Below, one piece after another: positions 21,026-29,357 of a stretch of DNA of 41,751 bases (within the stretch, counting starts at the first letter, position 1; each line of letters begins with the position of its first letter). The translations under genes and the position numbers were made by a program. The DNA comes from a virus: positions 1-41,751 of IMG/VR virus record IMGVR_UViG_3300036828_001001. One strand, given 5' to 3'. Below the pieces are notes generated by a model. The model did not search any database. It had not been told where the DNA came from and saw only the letters and a list, made by a program, of their open reading frames with translations.

Positions 21026-21294
21026 GGTGAAACCTCGAACGAACTGCTACCGTTTCGAAAGACCAGCGTGCTGTTGAAATAGTATTCAATCAGATTGATA
21101 TCACTAAAGTCCGGTGACATCGTCATAGGCCTGCAAAGAACCAAGTTGCCTTGCTGATCATAAATGTTGATATACCAACGCTGACCAGCCACGTTCCACG
21201 TCGTGATCAGGTTATATTGGTCACCATCCAGAGTTATAGTGACTGCGAACAGCTCGGTGGGCTGTGGCTGAAAGGCTATGATAGTCGTCATCAT
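21022..21294 (-). CDS. baseplate plug protein, 90 aa
   Basis: Layout: AFQPQPTELFAVTITLDGD, YNLITTWNVAGQRWYINIYD, GNLVLCRPMTMSPDFSDINL, ending FRNGSSSFEVSP. The alternating strands with WN...RWYINIYD...G..L match the small baseplate-plug family (Pam3-type plug) found between tail-initiator and hub genes. It would seal the tail tube at the baseplate. ATGA overlaps at both ends. Confidence 0.8.
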   Translation of the reverse strand: MMTTIIAFQPQPTELFAVTITLDGDQYNLITTWNVAGQRWYINIYDQQGNLVLCRPMTMSPDFSDINLIEYYFNSTLVFRNGSSSFEVSP

Positions 21295-22127
21295 ACAGCC
21301 TTATTAGATGACGACGATGGAAGCTGCTGCCCTGGCGACGGCGCTATGCTAGCGCCAGGCTGTGCCGTTGCTGACGGAATGATGCTCTGTCCGACCGGCG
21401 GATAGGCCACGCCCACCACATTGGCTTGCGGATCGACCACCGGCGGGTCACCAGACGTCTGAGTGCCTGAACCAAGCTTTGCCATGGCCTGGTTCATCAC
21501 TAGTTCGGCGCCAGCCTGGCTGATGATCGGCTGCTCGAACTCCCATTCCCACTCGGTCTGCACCTGCCCGCCGGGAATCTCCTGGCTGACGTCGCGTAGC
21601 GAGAGCAACAGGCATCCCTGATAGATGAAGCTTGGCGTCGCTACATTGAACCATCCACCTGCCGCGATATGCGCTGCCAGCGCATTCTGCAGGTTAGTCA
21701 TTACGCCCTTTTTGGCGCTATAGCTAACCGCGTGACTGGCCGGCGCTATCATCCGCAGGTTGATCTTCAGCGGCTTACTGATGACGGCATTAGCTGCTGT
21801 GGCTTGGTTAGCCAATGGGAAGTGAGCAACATCGTTATCGATCAATGTACCGCCGGGCGGTACTACGAAACGAGCGAAGACCTGCGTAGGCGCCTGTGCA
21901 TTGTTGATACTTGTATCACCTAACAGCTTATTGTCACCTGGTGTTACTGCGCTCGTGACACCTTGGCTAAATGAAGCAGCCTGCAAAAGATTAACAATAG
22001 GCACACTGCTGCCCGACAGGTTATTATTGCCGCCCATCAAGATGATTGGACTGATCTCATAATCACTAGAGAACTTAGCGGCGCTGCCACTAAATCGACT
22101 GCCCTTTATGAGATCCTTGCTGATCAT
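21291..22127 (-). CDS. tail/baseplate initiator-type protein, 278 aa
   Basis: The ATG at 22,127 overlaps the tape-measure stop. A beta-rich N-terminal 200 residues (FARFVVPPGGTLIDNDVAHF, PLKINLRMIAPASHAVSY, GGWFNVATPSFIYQGCLLL) includes a TEWEWEFEQPIISQAGAE segment of the type seen in tail-tube-like/initiator proteins. The last 60 residues are Pro/Ser/Gln-rich and probably disordered. Its place directly after the tape measure is that of the tail tube initiator (gp48/gp54- or gpU-like). The assignment is positional. Confidence 0.72.
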   Translation of the reverse strand: MISKDLIKGSRFSGSAAKFSSDYEISPIILMGGNNNLSGSSVPIVNLLQAASFSQGVTSAVTPGDNKLLGDTSINNAQAPTQVFARFVVPPGGTLIDNDVAHFPLANQATAANAVISKPLKINLRMIAPASHAVSYSAKKGVMTNLQNALAAHIAAGGWFNVATPSFIYQGCLLLSLRDVSQEIPGGQVQTEWEWEFEQPIISQAGAELVMNQAMAKLGSGTQTSGDPPVVDPQANVVGVAYPPVGQSIIPSATAQPGASIAPSPGQQLPSSSSNKAV

Positions 22128-24148
22128 TGCGACGCCGCGTTGACTGTGGGCGCCACCGCGCTGCCGGTATTGCTGTGAATCAGGATCTCAGCCCGCACAG
22201 CCACCTGACGGTTACGCTGGGCGATGTCTGCCGGACCTTCATAGGGCGTCAGCGCCTGGCCTGCTGCGCCCGCGCTACCGGCGCGCTGGGCTGCCGCATA
22301 TGCCGCTCCATAATAGGTCCGTGCCTCGTACTCACTAAAGGCCCACTGTTGCGGAAGCGTCGAATGTCGCAGATCTGGTAACTGATTGGCCGCTGCCCAC
22401 GCATTGTACCGGCTCTGCCGACCAACGCCCTTCTCATGCCACTGCGCCGAACCATACGCCAAACCCGAATCGTTCGATCCTGGCGGATTGGCGCGGTTGC
22501 CGCTCTCCAAGTCAAGCTGGGCAACCATGCCTGCCGCTGCGTACTTCGACCAACCACGGCTCATGTAATACTGCATAGCCGCTATGTCGTTGCCACTGAC
22601 GCGAGACTTGGCACCTCTGCCGCTAGCGCCGGGAATGCCTCTAGCACCGCCGCCGTCATTGCCTGCTGCGACCTGAGCATCAACCGCAGCATCGTGAGCC
22701 GCATCAGCCGCCTGCGCTCTTTGATCGGCTATACGTGCCGCATAGATATCAGCCAGACCTCCGGTCAAATGTTGGACTTTATCAATCTGAGCATTCAGCT
22801 GAACTTGCAGTTCAGCGATGCGTTTCTGACGTCTCTCTGGACTCCAACCAGGATCATGCTGGACTCTTTGCAGCTCAAGTCGAGTCGCCTGAATATCCTG
22901 GTGAGCGTTAAATATCGCCGCTTTGGTTGCTGCTTCCTGCGCCTTCCTGACGCCCTCCCTCTCTGAATAATCAGACGCCTCAGGAATCATATGCATTAAA
23001 CGAAGCCCGGCCACTATCTTCGAAGCAATAGCCGAAACGCTGTTTACGAATGTCTGGAAATCGTCTTGGAACTTCTTGCTGCCTATGTAGTCAGCAAACT
23101 TGCCTAAACCTTCACCAAGCGCGTTGAAGTCAATCCTATCAACGACCTGTATCGCAAGCTTCTCAAAGCCTTCGATTATCTTGTCTAGTGTGCCGGCCTT
23201 GTCAAGAGCCGACAACTTGTCGATGAACACATTTTCAATAAAGCGGCCAGCTTCGTTAACCCTGATTGAGAACTTCTGCCAGATCTCAGCGTCCTTATCA
23301 GACAAGGCACCGAACCTGCCGACGTCTCTGCGTGTGGCAGCTATGCTCGCGGGCAACTCACCAGGACGAGCTGCCGCCATCTTGCGGAGTTCGTCCATCG
23401 TGAAGATCTGCGTAACCTTGCGGGCATTAAGATAAGCTTCGTTACCTCCACTCTGCTGGTAAAGCTCCCGCGCCTTCGTCGCCATCTCTAGCGCCAAGTC
23501 GGCGTTGCTCTTACCTTGCGGATTGATACCCATCGCCGCGAACACAGCGCGTCGGCCTGGGTCTGCCCGCGACTCTGCAATGTTCTCAAGCACAGAGTTG
23601 ACATTAAAGTAACGCGACATCTGCACATTGAGTGCCTGGCGTTCGCCAATAGAGACACCCACACCCTGCGCCATCTCGCGCTCACGGCCAATGCCTGCCG
23701 CAAACTTGTCCAGCCCCCACATAGTGAAGGCACCGGCTACCAACGACGCTGCACCGCCGAACAGAGCCCACTTGCCTATGGACACCCCGATGTCGAGCAT
23801 ATTTTTGGCGATCTTCTTGGTCTGCTCGATCGCCTTGTCGCGCCTACGTTCAGCCTCCTTTTCCTTGCTAGCTTGCTCATCAAGCTGACGGCTGTGCTCT
23901 TCGTCAGCCTTCAAGCGCTCCTCAGCTGCCTTCTCCTCAAGTTCAGCAAGCTTGCGCGCTTTGTCATAGTGCAAGTCCAAGGCGACCGTCATCGCCGCGA
24001 TGCCGGCCGCGCCTAGCTTTATTGATTCGCCGGTCTCCTGCCAAGGCCCAGGCATCTGCTTAAGCTGGTCACGATACTTGTCGAAAGCTTCGACATACTT
24101 TCGAAACTGACTATCATCGACCTGTATCTCGAGGATTGACTTAGGCAA
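22124..24148 (-). CDS. tape measure protein with C-terminal tail-lysozyme domain, 674 aa
   Basis: I choose the TTG start at 24,148, which has GGAAAGG 7 nt upstream and overlaps the stop of the -1 frame; a TTG at 24,184 would add 12 residues. The protein has a long charged helical region at 60-130 (DKARKLAELEEKAAEERLKADE layout), a membrane-like stretch (KWALFGGAASLVAGAFTMWG, about 127-145), further helices to 500, then a Gly/Ala linker. Residues about 521-628 read MQYYMSRGWSKYAAAGMVAQ, LDLESGN (Glu548), ANPPGSNDSG, LAYGSAQWHEKG: the phage tail-lysozyme fold (Phage_lysozyme2) with its catalytic Glu. It sets tail length and cuts peptidoglycan at entry. Confidence 0.93.
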   Translation of the reverse strand: MPKSILEIQVDDSQFRKYVEAFDKYRDQLKQMPGPWQETGESIKLGAAGIAAMTVALDLHYDKARKLAELEEKAAEERLKADEEHSRQLDEQASKEKEAERRRDKAIEQTKKIAKNMLDIGVSIGKWALFGGAASLVAGAFTMWGLDKFAAGIGREREMAQGVGVSIGERQALNVQMSRYFNVNSVLENIAESRADPGRRAVFAAMGINPQGKSNADLALEMATKARELYQQSGGNEAYLNARKVTQIFTMDELRKMAAARPGELPASIAATRRDVGRFGALSDKDAEIWQKFSIRVNEAGRFIENVFIDKLSALDKAGTLDKIIEGFEKLAIQVVDRIDFNALGEGLGKFADYIGSKKFQDDFQTFVNSVSAIASKIVAGLRLMHMIPEASDYSEREGVRKAQEAATKAAIFNAHQDIQATRLELQRVQHDPGWSPERRQKRIAELQVQLNAQIDKVQHLTGGLADIYAARIADQRAQAADAAHDAAVDAQVAAGNDGGGARGIPGASGRGAKSRVSGNDIAAMQYYMSRGWSKYAAAGMVAQLDLESGNRANPPGSNDSGLAYGSAQWHEKGVGRQSRYNAWAAANQLPDLRHSTLPQQWAFSEYEARTYYGAAYAAAQRAGSAGAAGQALTPYEGPADIAQRNRQVAVRAEILIHSNTGSAVAPTVNAASQ

Positions 24149-24476
24149 GGCCGCGCCTTTCCATGAACTCCCTGAACCCCTCAACCACGAACCTGTTGCG
24201 ATACATGAGCGGGCTCAGAAAGAATTCCCAAACACCACCTCGGGTCTCAGAGAAGTATATGCGCCAGCCTAGAGGAGATGCCAACCAAGCTAGTGTGGCA
24301 CTGACACAGTTTGGTTCTTCTCGCCAGAATTCTCGTCCATTGTCAATGTCTTCAAGGAACTGAGAAATTCCGTACAGTTCGATAATGAGGTCTGCCCATC
24401 GAACAGATAAGCCGCTCCGCGGATCAACTTCGGTCGGTCCTTTGCTGGTGCGATCGCAGAGATCACAGTAAAAAAA
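24141..24476 (-). CDS. -1 frame extension of the tail assembly chaperone (gpGT-like), 111 codons
   Basis: Reading the minus strand in the -1 frame from the TTT at 24,476, an uninterrupted frame of 111 codons runs to TAA at 24,143-24,141. It starts FFYCDLCDRTSKGP and continues WADLIIELYGISQFLEDI, GREFWREEPN, ATLAWLASPLGWRIYF, VWEFFLSPLMY, EGFREFMERRGLA. Its composition is protein-like, while the zero frame stops at 24,290. There is no conventional start with a ribosome binding site. A T TTT TTT slippery heptamer (24,476-24,470) sits exactly where the frame opens. Programmed -1 frameshifting of tail chaperones between tube and tape measure is known from lambda and most long-tailed phages, so a fused product of about 258 residues is expected. 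Its stop overlaps the tape-measure start. Confidence 0.85.
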   Translation of the reverse strand, partial: FFYCDLCDRTSKGPTEVDPRSGLSVRWADLIIELYGISQFLEDIDNGREFWREEPNCVSATLAWLASPLGWRIYFSETRGGVWEFFLSPLMYRNRFVVEGFREFMERRGLA

Positions 24477-24916
24477 GCAATCTGGTTCAAGACCTCCATC
24501 GCTTCATCAGGGCTGATGAGCGGTGGCTGGCCATCAATTGCAACTTGCAGCGGAGTGAGGCCCCAGCCAGCCCCATCTGGTCTTACTGAAATGACGTTGG
24601 CCAATCGGCGCATCTCGCTCAGCAGACCAGCTTCTACTCCGTCAAATCCGTCCCACCAGTTAACGCCTGGCGAGCGATAAGTGTTCTTAGCCACCTCCTC
24701 GAGCGTGTAAGCTGCCACGCTAGGGCCGGCGGTTATACTGAGGCGCTCACTCATTAGCGCCGAGAAAGTCTTTGCCAAGACCATATGGTAGGTCTTAACG
24801 GTTTCCAGCAGCAAGGGTGCGCAATGCACGTAGAGCGGCGGGGTACCGTCTGTCTCATCATCCTCATCGGCGCGTGCCAAGATGATGACGAGATTCAGCC
24901 GCTTGTCTATTTGCAT
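24290..24916 (-). CDS. tail assembly chaperone (gpG-like), 208 aa
   Basis: Zero-frame product between tail tube and tape measure. Layout: MQIDKRLNLVIILARAD, YVHCAPLLLETVKTYHMVLA, WWDGFDGVEAGLLSEMRRLAN, then PDEAMEVLNQIAFFTVISAI and, after the slip site, FDGQTSLSNCTEFLSSLKTL and DENSGEKNQTVSVPH. The helical body and disordered acidic end fit the gpG role of coating the tape measure during tail assembly. A slip at 24,476-24,470 (codons 147-149) would exchange the last 59 residues for the -1 extension. It starts 6 nt after the tube gene. Confidence 0.87.
   Translation of the reverse strand: MQIDKRLNLVIILARADEDDETDGTPPLYVHCAPLLLETVKTYHMVLAKTFSALMSERLSITAGPSVAAYTLEEVAKNTYRSPGVNWWDGFDGVEAGLLSEMRRLANVISVRPDGAGWGLTPLQVAIDGQPPLISPDEAMEVLNQIAFFTVISAIAPAKDRPKLIRGAAYLFDGQTSLSNCTEFLSSLKTLTMDENSGEKNQTVSVPH
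24470..24476 (-). promoter_or_regulatory. programmed -1 ribosomal frameshift site (T TTT TTT)
   Basis: On the minus strand the bases are GC TTTTTTT ACTG. In the zero frame they are read GCT TTT TTT ACT, giving the perfect X XXY YYZ heptamer T TTT TTT. Downstream bases are GC-rich enough for a stimulatory structure, but I could not define one by eye. Shine-Dalgarno-like GGA occurs only weakly upstream. Confidence 0.8.
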
Positions 24917-24922
24917 CTATCC

Positions 24923-25360
24923 TCAGAATAAATTGGCGTTGATGGGGTAGGTCCCCCTGATCTGCACCGGATAGTCTGTGCTCTCACCAGTCATGTCGAT
25001 GTCAGCGACGTTGTCCAGGATGCAGTTGACCAGGTAGTAGGTCGGCATAGTAACAGCATCCGTGGTGATTACAACGTCCCCGATATTGGAATCGAAGAGG
25101 CGTTGTGACTCCCATAACGCCGCTATGGGCTGTGACTTGATCAGGTAGATCAGCACAGTTGCCACCTGATAGAGGCGCCCGCTGGGCACCGCGCCGGTCT
25201 GCGCCGGTAGGTAGTCAGAAGTCGCGCCCTCAAAGGTAAGGCGTGCCATCTTGTTACCGAAGAAACCACGCGTCGCGTTGAGCGCAGGGTTGCTGACGAC
25301 TTGAACGGCCACCAATGCCCGGTTCAGTGTGCCGAGCGGGACCTGTGGATTGCCGGGCAT
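24923..25360 (-). CDS. tail tube protein, 145 aa
   Basis: Position directly after the sheath and small size (145) define the tube candidate. The product is beta-rich: LNRALVAVQVVSNPALNATR, KMARLTFEGATSDYLPAQTG, ATVLIYLIKSQPIAALWES, VPTYYLVNCILDNVADIDM-like strand (MPTYYLVNCI), and QIRGTYPINANLF. The order sheath-tube-chaperone-tape measure supports it. It should form hexameric rings of the inner tail tube. Confidence 0.87.
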   Translation of the reverse strand: MPGNPQVPLGTLNRALVAVQVVSNPALNATRGFFGNKMARLTFEGATSDYLPAQTGAVPSGRLYQVATVLIYLIKSQPIAALWESQRLFDSNIGDVVITTDAVTMPTYYLVNCILDNVADIDMTGESTDYPVQIRGTYPINANLF

Positions 25361-25384
25361 TTGCTAGCTGTCCTTCTGGCGTGA

Positions 25385-26791
25385 TTAACCGAACGTCACG
25401 GCTTGCAGGTTGAAGAAGATGTTGAGGAACCCACGCAGCGGCGGATAGACACAGGCCAGCCCCGCATACTTTCCGACAGCGTAATCGCTGGGGTTCTCGG
25501 ACGTATAGACGACGAACGGTTCGGCGTTGATCACCAGCTGGCCATCGTAGTTACCCGCATTGAAGTTGGCCGCGAAATCGGCAATTGCCAGCTTCGTCGC
25601 AATGACTTGACCAACCGCGAGCCCGCTGGAGACCGCCAGGTTACCGATCTGCACCACACGATTCTGCAGGCGATCGATGCCAGGTTGATCGTAGTACAAC
25701 GGATTCAGACTGCCAGCGCTGCCGATGATCACTTCATTGGCAAGCGCGATGGCTGCGTTGTTCTGCATCCAGTCGGCGCTATACCAGAAGTTCCAGGGGT
25801 TGCCGTCCGACATCTGGCCCTGGAAGACGATGTTGCTGCTGGGCAGCCCGCCCTGGGCGCCGGTGCCGATCCAGTTGACGTTGGCGGCAGCTAGCTGGCT
25901 GAAGGTAGCCTGATTCCCAGACAGCGGATAAGGCGTCACGCCGAATGCTGGCGCATAGCTCATCGGAGGCACCTTGTTGGATGAAGAAGGTGCCTGCTTG
26001 GCAGCGGTGCCCAAGGGCGATGCACAGTCGAACTCAGTGGAGGGGATGCCTGGTGCTTCCACCATCGCGAACACGCACTTGTGGCCGGCGTACCGAGCCC
26101 GGTTGGCGACCGTCGTGGTGACGTAGAAATACGTCATCTTGTTGACGCCGTCGTACTGAGACAACAGCGAAAGGAACGCAGCGTTGGCATCCCACGCGCG
26201 CGGGATCAGATAGGCATACTGCGAGTTGATGGTCGGTCCGCCCGGTGCTGAGTTCGGGTTGTTGTTCAGCCAGGTGGTGAGGGCTGTGATGCCGGCGGCG
26301 ACCGTGCCCTCACCCAGTTCCAGCACATCAACCGCCAGCACGCCATTACCGGCGAAGTAGGTGGTACCCATAGCCAGCAGTTCGGCCTCGCTGCCCAGCG
26401 TCACAGTGCCGGGCACCGACGCCACGCCAGGATTGACAGCCAGAGGATAGGTGAAGGTGCTGGGACCACTGACAGTGATGTTGAAACTGCCGTTGTAGCC
26501 AGCCGGCGTAGCACCGGCGATCACTGCCGGAATGACGTCTGAGACCGTCCAGCCGTGTGTGGTCGATGTGACGCCGGTAGCGATGCCGCCTGACCATGTC
26601 AAGCTCGAGAGGTTCTTGGCCGCCGCCAGGGTAGCGATGAGCGACTGCAAGGTCCCGCAGCTGGTCAACGTATTGGGCGGCGTGTTGGTGCCGCCCTGGC
26701 TGATCAGCGCAACGGTCTGTTGAAGGGTGCTGGGCTGCGGTGATTGAACGACGGAAGCGTTGACCGTCGCAATAGCGGTAATCGTGCTCAT
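25385..26791 (-). CDS. tail sheath protein, DUF3383-type, 468 aa
   Basis: Contractile sheath subunit. The start STITAIATVNASVVQSPQPS, QQTVALISQGGTN and the C-terminal part (YYDQPGIDRLQNRVVQIG, LAVGQVIATKLAIADFAANF, YVYPPLRGFLNIFFNLQAV-type end, here VYPPLRGFLNIFFN) match the DUF3383 sheath-like family of phages. Residues about 62-133 are an insertion of a small beta-sandwich: WSGGIATGVTSTTHGWTVSD, PAGYNGSFNITVSGPSTF, PGVASVPGTVTLG, probably a surface decoration. The gene is followed by the tube gene at 25 nt. Confidence 0.9.
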   Translation of the reverse strand: MSTITAIATVNASVVQSPQPSTLQQTVALISQGGTNTPPNTLTSCGTLQSLIATLAAAKNLSSLTWSGGIATGVTSTTHGWTVSDVIPAVIAGATPAGYNGSFNITVSGPSTFTYPLAVNPGVASVPGTVTLGSEAELLAMGTTYFAGNGVLAVDVLELGEGTVAAGITALTTWLNNNPNSAPGGPTINSQYAYLIPRAWDANAAFLSLLSQYDGVNKMTYFYVTTTVANRARYAGHKCVFAMVEAPGIPSTEFDCASPLGTAAKQAPSSSNKVPPMSYAPAFGVTPYPLSGNQATFSQLAAANVNWIGTGAQGGLPSSNIVFQGQMSDGNPWNFWYSADWMQNNAAIALANEVIIGSAGSLNPLYYDQPGIDRLQNRVVQIGNLAVSSGLAVGQVIATKLAIADFAANFNAGNYDGQLVINAEPFVVYTSENPSDYAVGKYAGLACVYPPLRGFLNIFFNLQAVTFG

Positions 26792-26804
26792 GGTCGAGCT
26801 CCCG

Positions 26805-28001
26805 TTAAGGGTTGATATCGGGCTCCAAGGTACGAATCTGACCCGTGGTAATCATCCGCTCACCACCGTCGGTCGTTATACGAATATCGTCCTTGGAGAA
26901 GATGACAGTACGTATCCCACCATTCGTGATGATCCGGAAATCATCAGAAACGAGAATACGAATACCGTCATACCCTCTTGGCACGTAGTCATCGAGATAG
27001 AAGTCTTCGATGAAAGCAGAGGTGATTAACTGCCGCGCGAGGTTGACTATCCGCGTCTGATAGTAATCAACCTCAACGGTGATGATCTTCTTCTGAGCAA
27101 TGATGCTCATTTCAGTCTGCCCGCGCTTGGAATCGCGGTTGATCGGCGAGTTCATCAGACCCATTACGCCTGGATTATTCAGCGTGTACTGTGTCACGAA
27201 CTCAAGCCAATCTAGAATTTCGTCGTTGCGTACTCCATAGGTAGTGATTCGCACGAAGTCTCTGACCAGCTGATACCTGTCGCCCATAGCATTCGTCCAA
27301 GGGAACGACTGAATCGGCGTAGTATCATCATCGCCAATATGGACAGATGCATAAGGCGGTGGCAGGTTATCAGGAACAAGAAAACCTGGATAGATTGGGA
27401 ACGTATTGGCTAGACGCAGCCAGATGGGCAAGCTGTTACTGACAATCTGTCGATTGTCCAGCTGTTCTGGAAAGTCGATAACCTGAGTCTCCAGAGCAGG
27501 ATAAAGTGCCTCACCACGATAATGATAAGTATTTGCTTGCCGATAGAACCCGCTGCGCTGACTGAAAGCAAAACGAGTTCCATGACGCTCCGCTATCCAC
27601 AGATCTGTCGGTGCGATGTCAGTAAGGAAGTCAACCTGCTGCTGGCACGTCAAGGTCATTGTTTGCCGGCTAAAGCTTTCATCCTCGCTCTGCTCATTAA
27701 CCGTTGTATGATGCAGGCTGCTTGGTTTGATCTGCTTGAAGCCAGCCGGAGACGCGACTGACGGCATAGTATTGAACGGCACACTGTTGAGCGGTGAGCT
27801 GTTCAAGCTGCTGTTAGCCGCCAGCGTATCGGCGCGGATCCAGAAGACAAAGCCATCTATTGGCAGTACCACCCGCTTATACAACGTGAAGACAATAGTC
27901 TCGCCACCACTGAGAACGTCAATACCGGCGGCTTGCGCGGCCGCCATCTGACTATTGGCGCCGTGCTTAGCAGCCTCTAACGCGACATCGACGTTCGTCA
28001 C
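26805..28001 (-). CDS. virion protein, probably neck or tail terminator region, 398 aa
   Basis: The ATG at 28,001 begins MTNVDVALEAAKHGANSQMA. The middle has YRLVVLPIDGF-type strands (YKRVVLPIDGFVFWIRAD), then LVRDFVRITTYGVRNDEILD and DWLEFVTQYTLNNPGVMGLM. The last 60 residues contain repeated strands (GIRILVSDDFRIITNGGIRT, DDIRITTDGGERMI), a probable beta-structured tail. The position, between connector-type genes and the sheath, suggests a neck/tail-terminator-related protein. I do not recognise a family. Confidence 0.72.
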   Translation of the reverse strand: MTNVDVALEAAKHGANSQMAAAQAAGIDVLSGGETIVFTLYKRVVLPIDGFVFWIRADTLAANSSLNSSPLNSVPFNTMPSVASPAGFKQIKPSSLHHTTVNEQSEDESFSRQTMTLTCQQQVDFLTDIAPTDLWIAERHGTRFAFSQRSGFYRQANTYHYRGEALYPALETQVIDFPEQLDNRQIVSNSLPIWLRLANTFPIYPGFLVPDNLPPPYASVHIGDDDTTPIQSFPWTNAMGDRYQLVRDFVRITTYGVRNDEILDWLEFVTQYTLNNPGVMGLMNSPINRDSKRGQTEMSIIAQKKIITVEVDYYQTRIVNLARQLITSAFIEDFYLDDYVPRGYDGIRILVSDDFRIITNGGIRTVIFSKDDIRITTDGGERMITTGQIRTLEPDINP

Positions 28002-28009
28002 GATACTAC

Positions 28010-28288
28010 TCAGCGATGGCTGGCGCCGCCCTTATGGGGCTCAGCCTTCTCGTCCTTCTCGTCCTTGTCGTCCTTATCGACCTTGGCCGTCGTCTTGGCC
28101 GGAGCGGTCTTTGGATCCGCTTCGCCTTCGGGCGCCGGCGCCGCCTTCGGATCGGCCTCGCCAGCAGCGTCTGCCGCCAACAGCGTGCCGGTGAAGACCA
28201 GCAGACTGCCTGCCGCATCCACCTTCAGCGCGACTGGTTTGCCGGACGGGTCACGAGCGACGAGAGCAAGCATTGGATATTGAGGCAT
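28010..28288 (-). CDS. small structural-cluster protein with charged tail, 92 aa
   Basis: The ATG at 28,288 has GGAGATATCA upstream. Residues 1-40 (LALVARDPSGKPVALKVDAA, GSLLVFTGTLL) resemble the beta-hairpin start of small phage decoration proteins. The rest is Asp/Lys/Ala-rich low complexity (KVDKDDKDEKDEKAEPHK). It lies between the neck-type genes. Role unknown; an assembly or decoration factor is possible. Confidence 0.68.
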   Translation of the reverse strand: MPQYPMLALVARDPSGKPVALKVDAAGSLLVFTGTLLAADAAGEADPKAAPAPEGEADPKTAPAKTTAKVDKDDKDEKDEKAEPHKGGASHR

Positions 28289-28299
28289 TGATATCTCCT

Positions 28300-28815
28300 T
28301 TAACCAGTATCGACCCAGGCAATGAAGCTTTCTCGATACATGCCGGTATCAACAAAAGAGGGGCGGCGCGGATGGCCGCGAGCATAAGGTCGTTTGAACC
28401 TGTGGCTTACACCACGCAGCGCCGCCGCAGTTGGCACGCCTTCCTCAAGGTAAGCAAGCTCCTCCTTGTCGATAAACTCTCTGAACTTCTCTCCGACGTC
28501 TTCCATAGCCGGCGCCAACAGGCTCTCAGTCGAGGCAACCGGTGCGCCCACCATTACGTCCTCGAGAGCGCCCACCATCGCGTCAGCCAGAGCGTCGGCC
28601 ACCTCCTGGCCATGCAGCTCGAAGAAGCCCGCCATGATGTCATAGCGCTTCTCGAGAATCTCAGCGATGTCCCCGGTGGTCTTACCACCGCCACCGACAC
28701 CCTTCCTCCCGCGCGGCCGCTTGCTGGCGCGCTTGGGATCCTTGGGTGCCCGCTTGGGCTCAGGCATCGGATCAGCGTAGGGCTGATCGATGACGCCAAG
28801 GTGGAGAACCGTCAT
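28300..28815 (-). CDS. neck/tail-completion type protein, 171 aa
   Basis: The start is set at ATG 28,815, which overlaps the previous gene's TGA; the longer frame up to 28,878 would overlap it deeply. After a basic Lys/Arg/Gly-rich N-terminus (KRAPKDPKRASKRPRGRKG), a helical domain (DIAEILEKRYDIMAGFFELH, VADALADAMVGALEDVMVG) is followed by RRPSFVDTGMYRESFIAWVD. The RPSF-DTG-Y-x-S-F ending resembles neck or head-tail joining proteins of the gp10 kind. Assigned by position and this motif. Confidence 0.7.
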   Translation of the reverse strand: MTVLHLGVIDQPYADPMPEPKRAPKDPKRASKRPRGRKGVGGGGKTTGDIAEILEKRYDIMAGFFELHGQEVADALADAMVGALEDVMVGAPVASTESLLAPAMEDVGEKFREFIDKEELAYLEEGVPTAAALRGVSHRFKRPYARGHPRRPSFVDTGMYRESFIAWVDTG

Positions 28816-29357
28816 CAGCTGATGCCCCAGGGCGCCGTGCCGACTGCCTGTGCAATAGCCATATAGGTGCGGCCCCAAGGTGTCTTGAGGTTCTGCAGGT
28901 CAGCCAGCGTGAAGTTCTCGTAGGCCTTCAACTGTGACAGCGACTCGCTAGTTGACTCGTCACTGGTTGCAATCACCACGCCAGGCACAAAGCCGTTGAC
29001 GTTGAATTGCTGCTGAAGTCCAGCCCAGTATGGCAGCGGTTGACCGTCGGGGCCGGTAATACTCGACATCGGATAGCCCGGCGGCAGCGGGTTGGGATCC
29101 ACCGCGAAGTTGCACAGCTGATCCATGCCAAGGTTGTAGAGCGCTCGACGATATTCCCATGGATTGGCGCAAAAGATCTTCTGGTTGACGTTGGCGTATG
29201 ACGCCCAGAAGGCAGCAATCACGTACTGGTTATCAGCCGGATCCGGCGGCAGAGCAGCGGCCGGAATACCAACAAACGTCACCAGCCAATTGGCAAAGTC
29301 TGCCACATTGATGGTCGGTGGTAACGGTGTTGGCGGCGGTGGTGATATGATGCTCAT
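28815..29357 (-). CDS. head-tail connector-region protein, 180 aa
   Basis: The ATG at 29,357 overlaps the previous TGA. A Pro-rich start (PPPPTPLPPTINVADFANWL) leads to VIAAFWASYANVNQKIF, CANPWEYRRALYNLGMDQL and LKTPWGRTYMAIAQAVGTAP. Helical with Trp-rich segments, as in adaptor/connector proteins. Located two genes after the capsid, where connectors are expected. Family not recognised. Confidence 0.72.
   Translation of the reverse strand: MSIISPPPPTPLPPTINVADFANWLVTFVGIPAAALPPDPADNQYVIAAFWASYANVNQKIFCANPWEYRRALYNLGMDQLCNFAVDPNPLPPGYPMSSITGPDGQPLPYWAGLQQQFNVNGFVPGVVIATSDESTSESLSQLKAYENFTLADLQNLKTPWGRTYMAIAQAVGTAPWGIS

Noticed and set aside
24163-24363. 66-codon plus-strand frame over the chaperone end
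   Set aside because: The minus-strand -1 frame here is protein-like and has the slippery site; the plus frame has no ribosome binding site or features.
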